Below are positions 1 to 9,360 of a DNA stretch of 64,000 nt, piece by piece; position 1 is the first letter of the stretch, and each line of letters starts with the position of its first letter. The stretch comes from Marinomonas foliarum (GTDB lineage Bacteria; Pseudomonadota; Gammaproteobacteria; Pseudomonadales; Marinomonadaceae): NCBI RefSeq assembly GCF_003337275.1, contig NZ_QPJQ01000016.1, positions 19,546 through 83,545 of the forward strand. Direction: 5' to 3'. A program made the position numbers and the translations under genes. The notes below the pieces were generated by a model. It saw only the letters and a list, made by a program, of their open reading frames with translations, ran no database searches and was not told the origin of the DNA.

Positions 1-1
1 C

Positions 2-556
2 TTATTTGAAGGTTTGTCATTTACCATCAAGCAAGGAGAAGTGGTTGGCATTGTCGGTGACAGTGGCTGCGGTAAATCATCGCTTGGCGATGCATTGCTT
101 AATTTGTTGCCTGTTTCGGCTGGCAAGCTTACTCGTTTTCATAAAAACGCTAAGCCATATCAATGGCTGAAATTGTATCAAGATCCACCATCGGCGTTTT
201 CATCTAGTGTGTCTCTGGGGCAATTATTGGATGATTTAGTACTTTTGCATGATATTGATAAAGCGCGTATTGCTCCTTTGATGACTAAATTGAAACTACC
301 AGCAGGGATTTTAGAACGTAATTGTTTGTCGGTATCCGGTGGTGAATTACAACGCTTTGCCATATTACGCGCCTTGTTGCTTGATCCTGTTTTTCTGTTC
401 GCAGATGAGCCGACATCACGTCTAGACCCGATTACGGCTAAGGAGGTAACGCAGTTATTGGTAGAGTTGGCCACTGAGGCGAATTGCGCGGTGTTGTTAG
501 TGAGTCATGACCCTGACCTTATTCAGCGAACTTGTCATCAAGTTATTGCTTTATAA
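2..556 (+). CDS. ABC transporter ATP-binding protein, peptide/nickel type (5' end outside window)
   Basis: This is the C-terminal part of an ABC ATPase that would power uptake of a small solute, probably a peptide or metal complex, at the inner membrane. The frame is open to the left edge, and residues before the TTG at 14 already fit an ABC N-terminus, so the true start lies outside the window. A Walker A motif (GDSGCGKSS) is followed by the signature SVSGGELQR, the Walker B stretch FLFADEP and a switch histidine in LLVSHDPD. The SGGELQR signature and spacing resemble DppF/NikE-type subunits. The protein stops soon after the switch region and lacks the C-terminal oligopeptide-transporter extension. 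Partner permease genes would lie upstream. The substrate cannot be assigned from this fragment. Confidence 0.8.
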   Translation, partial: LFEGLSFTIKQGEVVGIVGDSGCGKSSLGDALLNLLPVSAGKLTRFHKNAKPYQWLKLYQDPPSAFSSSVSLGQLLDDLVLLHDIDKARIAPLMTKLKLPAGILERNCLSVSGGELQRFAILRALLLDPVFLFADEPTSRLDPITAKEVTQLLVELATEANCAVLLVSHDPDLIQRTCHQVIAL

Positions 557-740
557 GTTAGGTTAAGGATCTGTGGTATTAGGTAAGTGCGTTCAAATGC
601 ACTTGCTTAATATCTGCAGGTTACTTCTATTTAGTATTGAAACTGTTAAATACACTGGCTTAAGGGGGAGTTTAGGTTTCACTTTTGTGTTGTCTATGAT
701 CTAATTTTTCTAATTAAATGGCTTTATTTAGGAAAATTTT

Positions 741-992
741 ATGTCGTTCAAAAAAACTTTCTCTGTTGCTTTAGTTAGTGCTGCTGCAGTTGTTGCATCG
801 ACTGGCGCTTTTGCGTTTGAAGACTATTGCACGCCCAAACTGGACATTTATTTGAGCAATGTTCAGAAGACGGTGGATTCTGAGCATGTGTCAGATCGCC
901 AAAAAGACGTAGCTCAGAAAATCTTAGATAAAGTTAAAGCAAGCCGTAATGACACTAAGGATTGTGTTCTTATCGATAAGTTACTGCCTTAA
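741..992 (+). CDS. small exported protein of unknown function, two cysteines
   Basis: An 83-residue protein that I do not recognise. It has a clear Sec signal: basic start (MSFKKT), a hydrophobic Ala/Val-rich core to about residue 21 and a likely cleavage after AFA near residue 25. The mature part is about 58 residues and mostly charged helix. It has exactly two cysteines, C30 near the new N-terminus and C75 near the end, which could form one disulfide in the periplasm. A GGA-containing ribosome site precedes the ATG. It sits alone between the ABC ATPase gene and the sensor kinase gene, with about 110 nt on the kinase side, so it could belong to either transcript or have its own promoter. No function is proposed. 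Confidence 0.75.
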   Translation: MSFKKTFSVALVSAAAVVASTGAFAFEDYCTPKLDIYLSNVQKTVDSEHVSDRQKDVAQKILDKVKASRNDTKDCVLIDKLLP

Positions 993-1102
993 CTTAAGAA
1001 TCTGATGCAGCAAAACTTTTATTTTCTGTTATGTTTTATAGTTAGCCTAGTAGGATGAGGAAATCTATAAAGGCTTTTAGCTAAGCCGTTAAGGGGAAAT
1101 AA

Positions 1103-4100
1103 ATGGATCCATTACAAGCTGCTTTGAAAGTTGCTAGGACTCTTCTAGGGATGTCTTGTTCTGGCTTGCTTTTTGAAAACGGCCGTATTGTTATTTCAGG
1201 TGAAACACATGGCGTTGATTTTTCTGATACCTCATTCCGTAGCCAAGTGTTACATTCTTCTCGAGAATTTAATTTAAAGCAAACCGATACGGCTTTCCCA
1301 TTTTTTTCTGATTATCCTCAAGTTTCCAGTTACCTTTCTGAGTTTTTCCCTCTTTATGGGGTACGTTTGTTTTTTATAGACGTGGCTCCCTGTTCAATTG
1401 ATGAGTTGGGTTTTGATGCACATATCCATGATTTGGCCGATGTTTTTGCTGGATTGTTAGCGCCAGCCCTCAGCCAAACTTCAAGTGAATGCGTGGAGTT
1501 CGTGAAATATGAAGAGCTTTTAAGTTTAAGCAATAATATGCCTGTCTATATGGCCTTGCTTGACCGTAATTTACGCTATCAATTTGTGAATAAAGCCTAT
1601 GAACAGCGCTTCAGGCCATCAGATGACGGCTACATAGGGAAATCTGTAAAAGACCTTGTGCCAGCGGATATGTTTACGAAGGTTGAACCTAAATTAAAAG
1701 AGGCGCTTCAAGGTTCAACGGTGAAATTTCATTATGAGGTTGACTATACAGGTGATGATGGTGAAGTTAGATTTAATAAATCGTCATATATTCCTCGAAT
1801 AGAGCAAGGGGAAGTGACGGGGGTTTATGTTTGTGTGCAAGATGTTACCCGTCAAAGACGAGCACTTGAGACGTTGCGGCTCTTACATGAGGTGACAGCT
1901 GATTCAGAATTGTTATTGGATGAAAAGTTACAAAAAATCCTCGAAATTGGCGTTGAGCAATTCGCACTTCCAATTGGGCTTATTAGTTCGATTACTGGTG
2001 ATGTCTATGAAGTTCAATATAGTCAAACTCCAAATGGCGAGGTGCTCCCTGGAGCACAGTTTGATTTAGGTAACACTTACTGTGTACATACGTTAGGCAG
2101 TAATACTCCAACCTCTTATTTTCATACGGCAATTAGCGACATTAAAGAGCACCCTTGTTATGCGAATTTTGGCTTAGAAGCTTATATTGGGATGGTCCTG
2201 TATGTTGGGGGCAAGCGTTGGGGGACATTAAATTTTTCGAGTCCGAACCCCAAAAAACACCCATTCAGTGAAGACGATAATGAAGTTATGAAGTTGTTGG
2301 CGCAATGGATTGGTAATGAAATGACGTTGGAGCGGGATAGAGCGATACAGGCTGAGTATGAAAAAGAGTTGCGAGAGCAAAAAATATTCTTCGAATCGCT
2401 TTTTGTGAATGCCCCTGAAGCAATTGTCATGGTAGGGGCTGACCGTGAAATAAAAATGATTAACCCTGCTTTCACTAAGCTGTTTGGTTATGAGCTTGCG
2501 GAAGTAAAAGGTAAAAGTACCAAGGTTCTTTACGCCGAAGAACGTGATTTTATTAAGCAAGGCAAGGCGTATTACAATGATGTTGAAGATGTATTAAATC
2601 GTTACCGTGTCAGCTATAGGCATAAATTAGGAAAAGTTTTTCATACCGAAACAATTGGCAATATGTTTAAAAGTGCCGATGGTCGACTGGGTGGATATAT
2701 TGCCCATGTACATGACGTGACTGAACGATTAGACGTTGAAAGGAAGATGATCGACACCAACCTTCGCCTGTCTGTTGCGGCTGATGCGGCTGGTATTGGT
2801 GTTTGGGAGCTTGACTTACAAAGCGATAATTTGCGCTGGGATGAATGGATGTATCGGTTATACGGCACATCCAAATCGGCTAATGTGTCTCCGCTGGTTG
2901 TTTGGGATGATTGTGTTTTTCCTGAAGATAAACTTATGCTCAGTGAAGTATTTAGCAATTTAGACCGAAATGCCTATTTTACCGCGCAAGAAGCATCTTA
3001 TATCTCAGAAAATTTAGATTTCGATTTCAAAATTACACGCAAAGATGGGCAAACCCGTTACCTCAAGTCCAATGCGATTCTAGTATTGGACAAGTTAGGT
3101 CATGCGTCACACCTTATTGGTGTCAATATGGACATCACATCGCGTAAAGAAACGGAAGTGTTGTTACGCGAAGCAAGTAAGCAAGCACTCGCCGCGAGCA
3201 AAACCAAAAGTGATTTTCTTGCCACAATGAGCCATGAAATCCGAACGCCACTAAATGGTGTGTTGGGTATGGCCGAATTACTTTCTGGGACTTCTCTTAA
3301 TCCTGAGCAAACAGAGCAATTAAAGGTGTTGCAAGAATCAGGAGAGGGGCTTTTAAATCTTATTAATGATTTGTTGGATTTCTCTAAGATTGAAGCAGGT
3401 CATTTGTCAATTGAGCGAGTAGATTTCAATTTAGAGAAAAGCATTTACGATGTTGTTCGGATGCTGGTTATAAAAGCCGAAGAGAAGGGTATAGATTTAT
3501 TGGTTCAATATCATGAAAGCTGCCCTAGGTTTTTGGTTGGGGATGTATTTCGTATTAAGCAAATTCTTACTAATTTGATCAGTAATGCAATTAAATTTAC
3601 CAGTGTTGGGCATGTGCTGGTGACTATACACGGCACTGTAGATAAGAAAGGAATAGCGTCACTGACAATGAGTGTATCAGATACGGGTGTCGGCATTGAT
3701 AAAAGCGTTCAGCCGTTATTATTTAATGCCTTTGTACAAGCAGATAGCTCGACAACTCGTAAGTTTGGTGGCACGGGCCTTGGCTTGGCTATCACAAGGC
3801 AGCTTATTGATTTAATGAATGGTGATATCGCTTTGGTAAGTGAACCTGATGTTGGCTCTACTTTTACTGTCACTTTATCTTTACCCGAAAGTCATGCTAT
3901 CTCTCATATCGATGCTGTTATCAATGAAAATTTGTTGATTGGTAAGAAAACATTGATTGTTGATGACAATGAAACCAATTTAACTATTTTGAAAAATCAG
4001 CTCCGCTCATGTGACATATATGCGGATGCTGAGATCAATTCGGAGAATGCTTTGCACAGGGTGAGTCAGGCAATCGATGATGGGGTGCCATATCAAATAG

Positions 4101-5203
4101 TGGTAACGGATTATATGATGCCTGAATTGGATGGTTTGATGCTTACTCGACTTATTCGTGAAGCAAGTGGCTCTAATCGCCAGCCGATTATTTTAATGAC
4201 AACATCAGCAGGTATATTGTCCAGCGAGGAGCTGTCTGACGCGGGGGTTAATATTAATGTCGCAAAACCAATGACGGGATTTATGCTTAAAAAAGGCCTT
4301 ATTTCTGCTTTGTCTACTCACTTTATTGGACGTCAATATTCTTATTTAGATGAAAAAGACCACTCTGCTGAGGTTGATTCGACGATAAAAGGTCTGGGTG
4401 AGGATCAAAAGCGGGGATTAATCTTGGTTGTGGAGGATATGAGGGCGAACATGGCTGTTGCGAAAGGCATATTGGAGCGTATGGGGTTTGATGTTGTTGG
4501 TGCTGAAAATGGTGCTGTTGGTATTGAAATGTGGGAAGCTCATCAACCCGACCTAATCTTTATGGATCTGCATATGCCTGTTATGGATGGACTTTCTTCT
4601 ATGCGTCATATTAGACAAGCTGAAAAAAGTGCAGGTCGTAAGCGTGTCCCTATTCTGGCGTTAACGGCGGATATTATGCCTGAGACATTGCCCGAAGTTT
4701 TTCGATCTGGTGGCGATGGTTTAGTCCCTAAACCATTTAAACAAAAGGAGTTTATTAGTATGTTAGACAAATGGTTACCAGCCAGCCAAACACCAGATAT
4801 GGGTGAAGATCAATCTATGTTATCAGCCAGTTCAGCTTTTGATGTGCAATCAGATGTTATTATCGATGAGACTGCCCTAAATGAATTAAAAGTGATATTG
4901 GGGGATGATTTTGTATTATTAGTCGAGGCCTTTTTTGCAGATGCAGACAGTATCCTTGCTTCGTTTGATAAAATACTGATGGAAGATGATGGCGTAGATT
5001 GTGGGCTCATTTCTCGGCTTGCTCATAGTTTGAAATCTATTAGCCAAAATGTAGGGGCCATGACAATGTCTTCAATGGCTGCACAGCTTGAGAGAGAAGG
5101 TCGTGAAGGCGATGTTCCTGAGTTACATTTGAAGTTAAGAGAAGTATTAGCAATGTACCGCGAAGTGAAAAATAAACTACAGGATATGCTGTCATGCCAA
5201 TGA
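1103..5203 (+). CDS. hybrid sensor histidine kinase (PAS-GAF-PAS-PAS-HisKA-HATPase-REC-REC-HPT)
   Basis: A 1366-residue cytoplasmic hybrid kinase with no transmembrane segment visible. By eye the order is: an unassigned N-terminal region (1-140), PAS (about 145-250), GAF (about 255-400), two more PAS domains (about 425-675), HisKA with the phospho-acceptor in MSHEIRTPLN (H711), HATPase with the GTGLGLAI box, a receiver with TDYMMPELDG, a second receiver with FMDLHMPVMDG, and a C-terminal HPT domain (AHSLKSISQ). Both receivers keep the acidic pair, the phospho-Asp, the Thr and the Lys (AKPM, PKPF), so a full His-Asp-His-Asp relay is possible. The start follows AAGGGG with good spacing. The stop overlaps the next gene by ATGA, so the GGDEF response regulator is the probable output partner. 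The signal sensed is unknown. Confidence 0.92.
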   Translation: MDPLQAALKVARTLLGMSCSGLLFENGRIVISGETHGVDFSDTSFRSQVLHSSREFNLKQTDTAFPFFSDYPQVSSYLSEFFPLYGVRLFFIDVAPCSIDELGFDAHIHDLADVFAGLLAPALSQTSSECVEFVKYEELLSLSNNMPVYMALLDRNLRYQFVNKAYEQRFRPSDDGYIGKSVKDLVPADMFTKVEPKLKEALQGSTVKFHYEVDYTGDDGEVRFNKSSYIPRIEQGEVTGVYVCVQDVTRQRRALETLRLLHEVTADSELLLDEKLQKILEIGVEQFALPIGLISSITGDVYEVQYSQTPNGEVLPGAQFDLGNTYCVHTLGSNTPTSYFHTAISDIKEHPCYANFGLEAYIGMVLYVGGKRWGTLNFSSPNPKKHPFSEDDNEVMKLLAQWIGNEMTLERDRAIQAEYEKELREQKIFFESLFVNAPEAIVMVGADREIKMINPAFTKLFGYELAEVKGKSTKVLYAEERDFIKQGKAYYNDVEDVLNRYRVSYRHKLGKVFHTETIGNMFKSADGRLGGYIAHVHDVTERLDVERKMIDTNLRLSVAADAAGIGVWELDLQSDNLRWDEWMYRLYGTSKSANVSPLVVWDDCVFPEDKLMLSEVFSNLDRNAYFTAQEASYISENLDFDFKITRKDGQTRYLKSNAILVLDKLGHASHLIGVNMDITSRKETEVLLREASKQALAASKTKSDFLATMSHEIRTPLNGVLGMAELLSGTSLNPEQTEQLKVLQESGEGLLNLINDLLDFSKIEAGHLSIERVDFNLEKSIYDVVRMLVIKAEEKGIDLLVQYHESCPRFLVGDVFRIKQILTNLISNAIKFTSVGHVLVTIHGTVDKKGIASLTMSVSDTGVGIDKSVQPLLFNAFVQADSSTTRKFGGTGLGLAITRQLIDLMNGDIALVSEPDVGSTFTVTLSLPESHAISHIDAVINENLLIGKKTLIVDDNETNLTILKNQLRSCDIYADAEINSENALHRVSQAIDDGVPYQIVVTDYMMPELDGLMLTRLIREASGSNRQPIILMTTSAGILSSEELSDAGVNINVAKPMTGFMLKKGLISALSTHFIGRQYSYLDEKDHSAEVDSTIKGLGEDQKRGLILVVEDMRANMAVAKGILERMGFDVVGAENGAVGIEMWEAHQPDLIFMDLHMPVMDGLSSMRHIRQAEKSAGRKRVPILALTADIMPETLPEVFRSGGDGLVPKPFKQKEFISMLDKWLPASQTPDMGEDQSMLSASSAFDVQSDVIIDETALNELKVILGDDFVLLVEAFFADADSILASFDKILMEDDGVDCGLISRLAHSLKSISQNVGAMTMSSMAAQLEREGREGDVPELHLKLREVLAMYREVKNKLQDMLSCQ

Positions 5204-6120
5204 AAGTATTAATAGTTGATGACACTAATACAGATCGTTTGCTGCTTAAGTTGCATCTATCGAAGTTGGGTTACCGAACGATAGAGGCTAGTAATGGTAA
5301 AGAGGCCATAGAGCAATTTATAGCGAATTCAGATGATTTGGATCTGATCTTAATGGACGTGCAAATGCCTTATTTGAATGGTTTTGATGCGGTCCGGTCT
5401 ATCCGTGATATACAAGAACAACAAAAACAGGAATGGCTTCCTGTGATTTTTTTAAGTGCGAGTGCGGAAGACGATGATGTTGAAGATGGCATTTTAGCGG
5501 GTGGTGATGATTACCTTATTAAGCCTATTAGCCAGAAAATTTTGTCAGCTAAAATGTTAGCTATGCAACGTATTGCAGATATGAGACGACGGTTAGTTGA
5601 GTCTAATTTAGTGCTTGAAGAATTGGCTTCAACTGATCACTTAACGGGGGTTGCAAACCGTCGTGCTTTTGAGGTTATGTTAGAGCGAGAAATGTCATTT
5701 ACGCGCCGCTATGGTGTACCTATGGCGTGTGCGATATTTGATCTTGATAAGTTTAAAATGGTCAACGATACCTACGGTCATGACGCGGGAGATGCCGTGC
5801 TTGTGGAAGTAGTACGTCGCATCACGAAAAACCTAAGAGATGGTGATGCTATTGGCCGTTTAGGAGGGGAAGAGTTTGGCATGATTTTGCCAAAAATGCC
5901 TGTGGATGAGGTACTTGCGGCGTTTGAAAGATATCGCGCAATTGTCGCAGAGCACCCTGTAATACATGAGGGTGTTGAGATTCCTATAACGGCCAGTATT
6001 GGTGTGGCAGAATATACAGGAAAGAAAGAAGATAAACTTGCTCTACTAAAGCGTGCCGATGAATGCTTGTATGAAGCAAAAGAGACGGGTCGCAATAAAG
6101 TCGTATATTACGCAGGATAA
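5200..6120 (+). CDS. response regulator with GGDEF output (diguanylate cyclase)
   Basis: A 306-residue REC-GGDEF protein expected to make cyclic-di-GMP from two GTP when phosphorylated. The receiver starts at once (LIVDDTNTDR), with the phospho-Asp in LMDVQMPYLNG and the Lys in LIKPIS. After a short helical linker the cyclase domain carries an intact GGEEF, with RDGD five residues before it, matching the RxxD inhibitory I-site. I chose ATG 5200 rather than ATG 5194 because it overlaps the kinase stop as ATGA, a usual sign of translational coupling; the longer form would add only two residues. Two-gene coupling to the hybrid kinase implies a dedicated phosphorelay controlling c-di-GMP. A bidirectional terminator follows. 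Confidence 0.93.
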   Translation: MKVLIVDDTNTDRLLLKLHLSKLGYRTIEASNGKEAIEQFIANSDDLDLILMDVQMPYLNGFDAVRSIRDIQEQQKQEWLPVIFLSASAEDDDVEDGILAGGDDYLIKPISQKILSAKMLAMQRIADMRRRLVESNLVLEELASTDHLTGVANRRAFEVMLEREMSFTRRYGVPMACAIFDLDKFKMVNDTYGHDAGDAVLVEVVRRITKNLRDGDAIGRLGGEEFGMILPKMPVDEVLAAFERYRAIVAEHPVIHEGVEIPITASIGVAEYTGKKEDKLALLKRADECLYEAKETGRNKVVYYAG

Positions 6121-6154
6121 GCCGATTTATTCTGCGTAATCATCATTTAAGCAT

Positions 6155-6192
6155 AAAAGGCCGACAATCTTATCGACTGTCGGCCTTTTATG
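6155..6192. terminator. bidirectional terminator between the GGDEF gene and leuA
   Basis: A perfect 12-bp stem (AAAAGGCCGACA, 6155-6166, with TGTCGGCCTTTT, 6178-6189) around an 11-nt loop. The A and T flanks make it usable from both strands, and it lies between two convergent genes. Confidence 0.85.
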
Positions 6193-6213
6193 CTTTCTAT
6201 TTAGCTAAAGTGT

Positions 6214-7887
6214 TTAGGCTACAGCAGAATCTGTATTTTCAATAATCTTCTGATTTACTGTGGCTAATAGTGCTTGGATAGAAGCAGATACAATGTCGTT
6301 GTCGATGGCAACGCCATTGTAACGATCACCGTTGATGTTGGCTTGAACATAAGCGATCGCTTGTGAATCACTGCCGACAGTCAATGCGTGCTCTTGGTAC
6401 TGGATAATATCCACTCTCATATTGAAGTGCTTACCTAGTGCTTCGCTAAAGGCGGACAATGCGCCGTTACCGTCACCAGTAATTTTGACTGAGGTATTAT
6501 TTCCGACCAAATCTGCATGAACGGTATCTACGTCATCTTTTGCAAGGTCGTATTTGCCCAATTTATATGGCGTTGTTCCCGTCATGAAGCTGCTTTCGAA
6601 CAAGTCTTTCATGGATTCTGCGTTGACAACACCACCGTCTTTTTCCGCAAACTGCTGAACAATAGGGCTAAACTCTACCTGCAACCAGCGTGGTAATGCC
6701 AAGCCGTATTCTTGCTCAAGAGTATACGCAACACCGCCTTTGCCAGACTGGCTGTTCACGCGAATGACTTCTTGGTAGCTACGACCGACATCGCGTGGAT
6801 CGATTGGCAAGTAAGCCACGTCCCAAGGTTTGTCGTCTGTTTGGTTGGCTAAGCATTTCTTAATCGCATCTTGATGAGAGCCAGAGAAAGCGGTGAACAC
6901 CAATTCACCTGCGTATGGGTGACGCGGATGAACTTGTAGCAAGGTGCATGCTTGAACCACACTTATGATGCGGTCCATATCACCCAACGCCAACTCTGGA
7001 TCAATACCTTGGCTGTATATGTTCATCGCCATAGTAACTATGTCCATGTTGCCTGTGCGCTCGCCGTTACCTAGCAATGTGCCTTCAATACGGTCTGCAC
7101 CAGCCATTACGCCTAATTCGGCTGCCGCTACGCCACAACCTCGGTCATTGTGTGTATGCAAGCTTACAATTATGCTGTCACGTTGTTTAACGTTACGGCA
7201 GAAATACTCAATTTGGTCTGCGTAGCGGTTAGGAGTAGATACTTCTACCGTAGCTGGCAAATTGATAATAATTTTGTTGTCTGGCGTTGGTTGCCAAACA
7301 TCTGCTACTGCATCGCATACTTCAATGGCGTAGTCGATTTCTGTGCCAGTAAAGCTTTCAGGTGAGTATTGGAATACCCACTCTGTTTCTGGGTGCTTAG
7401 CAGCATGTTCTTTTACGCATTTAGCGCCATTTACTGCGATCTTTTTAATGCCTTCCATGTCCATACGGAACACTTGTTCACGCTGTGTTGTAGATGTCGA
7501 ATTGTAAACGTGGACAATGGCTTTTTTGGCGCCTTTTAATGATTCATAGGTGCGCTCAATCAATTCTGGGCGCGCTTGAGTCAATACTTGGATGTAAACA
7601 TCATCTGGCACTTGATCTTCTTCGATCAACCAGCGGACAAAGTCAAAATCCAATTGAGAAGCGGCAGGGAAACCCACTTCAATTTCTTTAAAGCCAACAT
7701 CTACTAGTAGGGCAAAAAATTGTTTCTTTTGTTCCACAGTCATTGGCTCAACCAAAGCTTGGTTGCCATCACGTAGGTCGACACTAGACCAAATTGGGGC
7801 TTTAGTGATTTCTTTGTCAGGCCAAGTACGGTTTGCAATAGCGACTGGCTTGAATGACGTGTACTTTGTATGGTCAAAAGACGACAT
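6214..7887 (-). CDS. leuA: 2-isopropylmalate synthase
   Basis: Catalyses condensation of acetyl-CoA with 2-oxoisovalerate, the first committed step of leucine synthesis. The 557-residue length and the motifs SSVDLRDGNQ and HTHNDRG (metal and substrate site) mark the long LeuA form known from pseudomonads and actinobacteria, with a C-terminal regulatory domain for leucine feedback. The open frame runs 27 codons further upstream to an ATG at 7968. I chose ATG 7887 because AAGGA sits well spaced before it, and family proteins begin close to MSSFDHTKY. A -10-like TATACA at 7986-7991 with TTTACT 18 nt upstream would give a leader of about 90 nt. A divergent Lrp-type gene is 213 nt away and may control it, which is an inference. 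Confidence 0.95.
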   Translation of the reverse strand: MSSFDHTKYTSFKPVAIANRTWPDKEITKAPIWSSVDLRDGNQALVEPMTVEQKKQFFALLVDVGFKEIEVGFPAASQLDFDFVRWLIEEDQVPDDVYIQVLTQARPELIERTYESLKGAKKAIVHVYNSTSTTQREQVFRMDMEGIKKIAVNGAKCVKEHAAKHPETEWVFQYSPESFTGTEIDYAIEVCDAVADVWQPTPDNKIIINLPATVEVSTPNRYADQIEYFCRNVKQRDSIIVSLHTHNDRGCGVAAAELGVMAGADRIEGTLLGNGERTGNMDIVTMAMNIYSQGIDPELALGDMDRIISVVQACTLLQVHPRHPYAGELVFTAFSGSHQDAIKKCLANQTDDKPWDVAYLPIDPRDVGRSYQEVIRVNSQSGKGGVAYTLEQEYGLALPRWLQVEFSPIVQQFAEKDGGVVNAESMKDLFESSFMTGTTPYKLGKYDLAKDDVDTVHADLVGNNTSVKITGDGNGALSAFSEALGKHFNMRVDIIQYQEHALTVGSDSQAIAYVQANINGDRYNGVAIDNDIVSASIQALLATVNQKIIENTDSAVA

Positions 7888-7985
7888 GATCTTGTCCTTA
7901 TTAATAGGAGGTCGGTAAACCCCGTTGTTATTTGCGCGTCTTGAGTAGACGCTTTCTTTTGTTAGCATTTTTTATTTCTTCATTT

Positions 7986-8015
7986 TGTATAGTGTAAACA
8001 AAAAAGATGAGTAAA
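7986..8015 (-). promoter_or_regulatory. candidate leuA promoter
   Basis: On the minus strand TTTACT (8010-8015) and TATACA (7986-7991) are separated by 18 nt, a plausible sigma-70 pair. Transcription would start near 7979. This is a consensus match by eye only. Confidence 0.4.
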
Positions 8016-8041
8016 AGATTGCGTTTTTTATGGAATTTTCA

Positions 8042-8056
8042 ATTCAAATAGAATTA
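8042..8056. promoter_or_regulatory. candidate operator in the leuA/lrp-like divergent region
   Basis: AATTC and GAATT are arranged as a perfect 5-bp inverted repeat around a 5-nt centre, about 45 nt upstream of the Lrp-type gene. Lrp-family proteins bind AT-rich dyads of about this size, and autoregulation is common in the family. The assignment is speculative. Confidence 0.25.
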
Positions 8057-8100
8057 TATTGCGTAACTAAGAATAAAATTAGCGATTTGGAGTTGCGATA

Positions 8101-8574
8101 ATGGGTTTTGATAAAATTGACTTGAGTATATTGCGAGAGTTGCAGCAAGATTCTAGCTTAACTAATCAGGACTTGGCTGACCGGGTTGGTTTGTCCGCCT
8201 CACCTTGTCTGCGGCGAGTGAAGGCGCTTGAAGACATTGGAGTGATAGACCGTAAGGTGACTATTTTAAAAAAGTCTAGCCTGGGTCTTAAGTTGACCGC
8301 GTTTTTGCAGATTAGTATGGACCGACACACACCAGATCGATTTAGTGTGTTTGAAGAAGAGGTGGACGCTTTTCCAGAAGTGAGAAATTGTAATTTGGTG
8401 ACTGGACAAAACTGCGATTACCTATTGGAAGTCGTGGTCGAGGATATGGAAAAGTACCATGATTTTTTGTTAGGAAAGCTGACACGTATACCAGGTGTCA
8501 CGGGTGTGCAGTCGAGCTTTTTGTTGCGTAGTGTGAAAGAGAGTACTGCTTTGCCTTTGGATCATCTGATTTAG
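8101..8574 (+). CDS. Lrp/AsnC family transcriptional regulator
   Basis: A 157-residue feast/famine regulator. The N-terminal AsnC-type helix-turn-helix spans about residues 5-60 ([24 protein letters not shown]). The rest is the ligand-binding RAM domain that forms dimers and octamers. The sequence [10 protein letters not shown] is typical of the group close to Lrp that responds to amino acids. GGAG lies before the ATG. It is divergent from leuA, so control of leuA and of itself is a reasonable guess. It is probably a local regulator and not the global Lrp, but sequence alone cannot settle that. Confidence 0.9.
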   Translation: MGFDKIDLSILRELQQDSSLTNQDLADRVGLSASPCLRRVKALEDIGVIDRKVTILKKSSLGLKLTAFLQISMDRHTPDRFSVFEEEVDAFPEVRNCNLVTGQNCDYLLEVVVEDMEKYHDFLLGKLTRIPGVTGVQSSFLLRSVKESTALPLDHLI

Positions 8575-8630
8575 AAGGTTTTTCCTTATTTAGCATTGAT
8601 ATTTTTGCTTTCGACCAAATTAATGGATGT

Positions 8631-8636
8631 TATACT
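8631..8636 (+). promoter_or_regulatory. -10 element upstream of ribA
   Basis: TATACT (5 of 6 to consensus) with a weak TTTCGA 16 nt upstream. Transcription would begin near 8643, exactly at the upstream GTG. That makes the GTG an unlikely start and supports translation from ATG 8673. Confidence 0.4.
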
Positions 8637-8672
8637 ATTACAGTGAAAAAAGTCCCTAGTAGAGAAGATGTG

Positions 8673-9281
8673 ATGAGCGATTTGACAATTAAGCGTCGAG
8701 TGATGATTCCCGTGAGGGCTGGCGACGTGATGGCGGAGTTTATTTCCTTTGATGGCGATGACTCAGGCAAAGAACATATTGGGATATTTTTTGAAGGAAC
8801 ACAGACAAAAGACGTCAATAGCATTCCGTTGGTTCGTCTGCATTCAGAGTGTTTGACCGGTGATGTCTTTGGTTCTGGACGCTGCGACTGTGGTGAGCAA
8901 TTAGACGAGGCCATAGACCTTATTAATGAGCAGGGCGGGTACATTCTTTATTTACGCCAAGAAGGCCGTGGTATTGGCTTATACGCAAAACTGGAAGCGT
9001 ATGCTTTGCAAGATAAAGGCTATGATACGTATCAGGCCAACGAGATGCTGCATTTGCCAGATGATGGTCGTGATTTTGGTGTGGCAGCAGAAATGTTGAA
9101 AGCACTAGGTGTTAATAAAGTGCGTTTGTTGACCAATAACCCAGATAAAGCGCAACAACTTATCGAGCACGGAATTTCCGTTGCTGAATTAGTACCAACA
9201 AAAGTACATGTTAATCAGCATAATCGTTTGTATTTAGAAACTAAAGCGAAGCGTAAACTCCATACATTGAAGTTTGATTGA
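8673..9281 (+). CDS. ribA: GTP cyclohydrolase II
   Basis: Opens the imidazole ring of GTP, with release of formate and pyrophosphate, to give the first riboflavin precursor. The zinc-binding cysteines are seen in the pattern C-x10-C-x-C ([14 protein letters not shown]). The catalytic region contains [10 protein letters not shown], and LLTNNPDK is the GTP-binding stretch. The frame could begin at GTG 8643, but a probable -10 box at 8631-8636 would leave no leader. ATG 8673 has AGAGAAG five bases before it, giving 202 residues, close to the E. coli enzyme. It stands alone, without ribB fused or adjacent, and a strong terminator follows. No FMN riboswitch is seen in the short upstream gap. Confidence 0.93.
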   Translation: MSDLTIKRRVMIPVRAGDVMAEFISFDGDDSGKEHIGIFFEGTQTKDVNSIPLVRLHSECLTGDVFGSGRCDCGEQLDEAIDLINEQGGYILYLRQEGRGIGLYAKLEAYALQDKGYDTYQANEMLHLPDDGRDFGVAAEMLKALGVNKVRLLTNNPDKAQQLIEHGISVAELVPTKVHVNQHNRLYLETKAKRKLHTLKFD

Positions 9282-9304
9282 CTTTCGTAATGTGCAAAGT
9301 GAAA

Positions 9305-9340
9305 AACAAGAAAGGCGCTTTAAGCGCCTTTCTTGTTTTT
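9305..9340 (+). terminator. ribA terminator
   Basis: AACAAGAAAGGCGCTT (9305-9320) pairs perfectly with AAGCGCCTTTCTTGTT (9322-9337). A T-rich tail follows. It also suits the convergent helicase gene. Confidence 0.88.
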
Positions 9341-9360
9341 GTTGCTAATTTATTTAGCCT

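Noticed and set aside
7888..7968. Leader peptide or N-terminal extension of leuA
   Set aside because: The 27 codons are in frame but lack a run of Leu or other branched-chain codons, and the ribosome site favours ATG 7887. No attenuator hairpin was seen.
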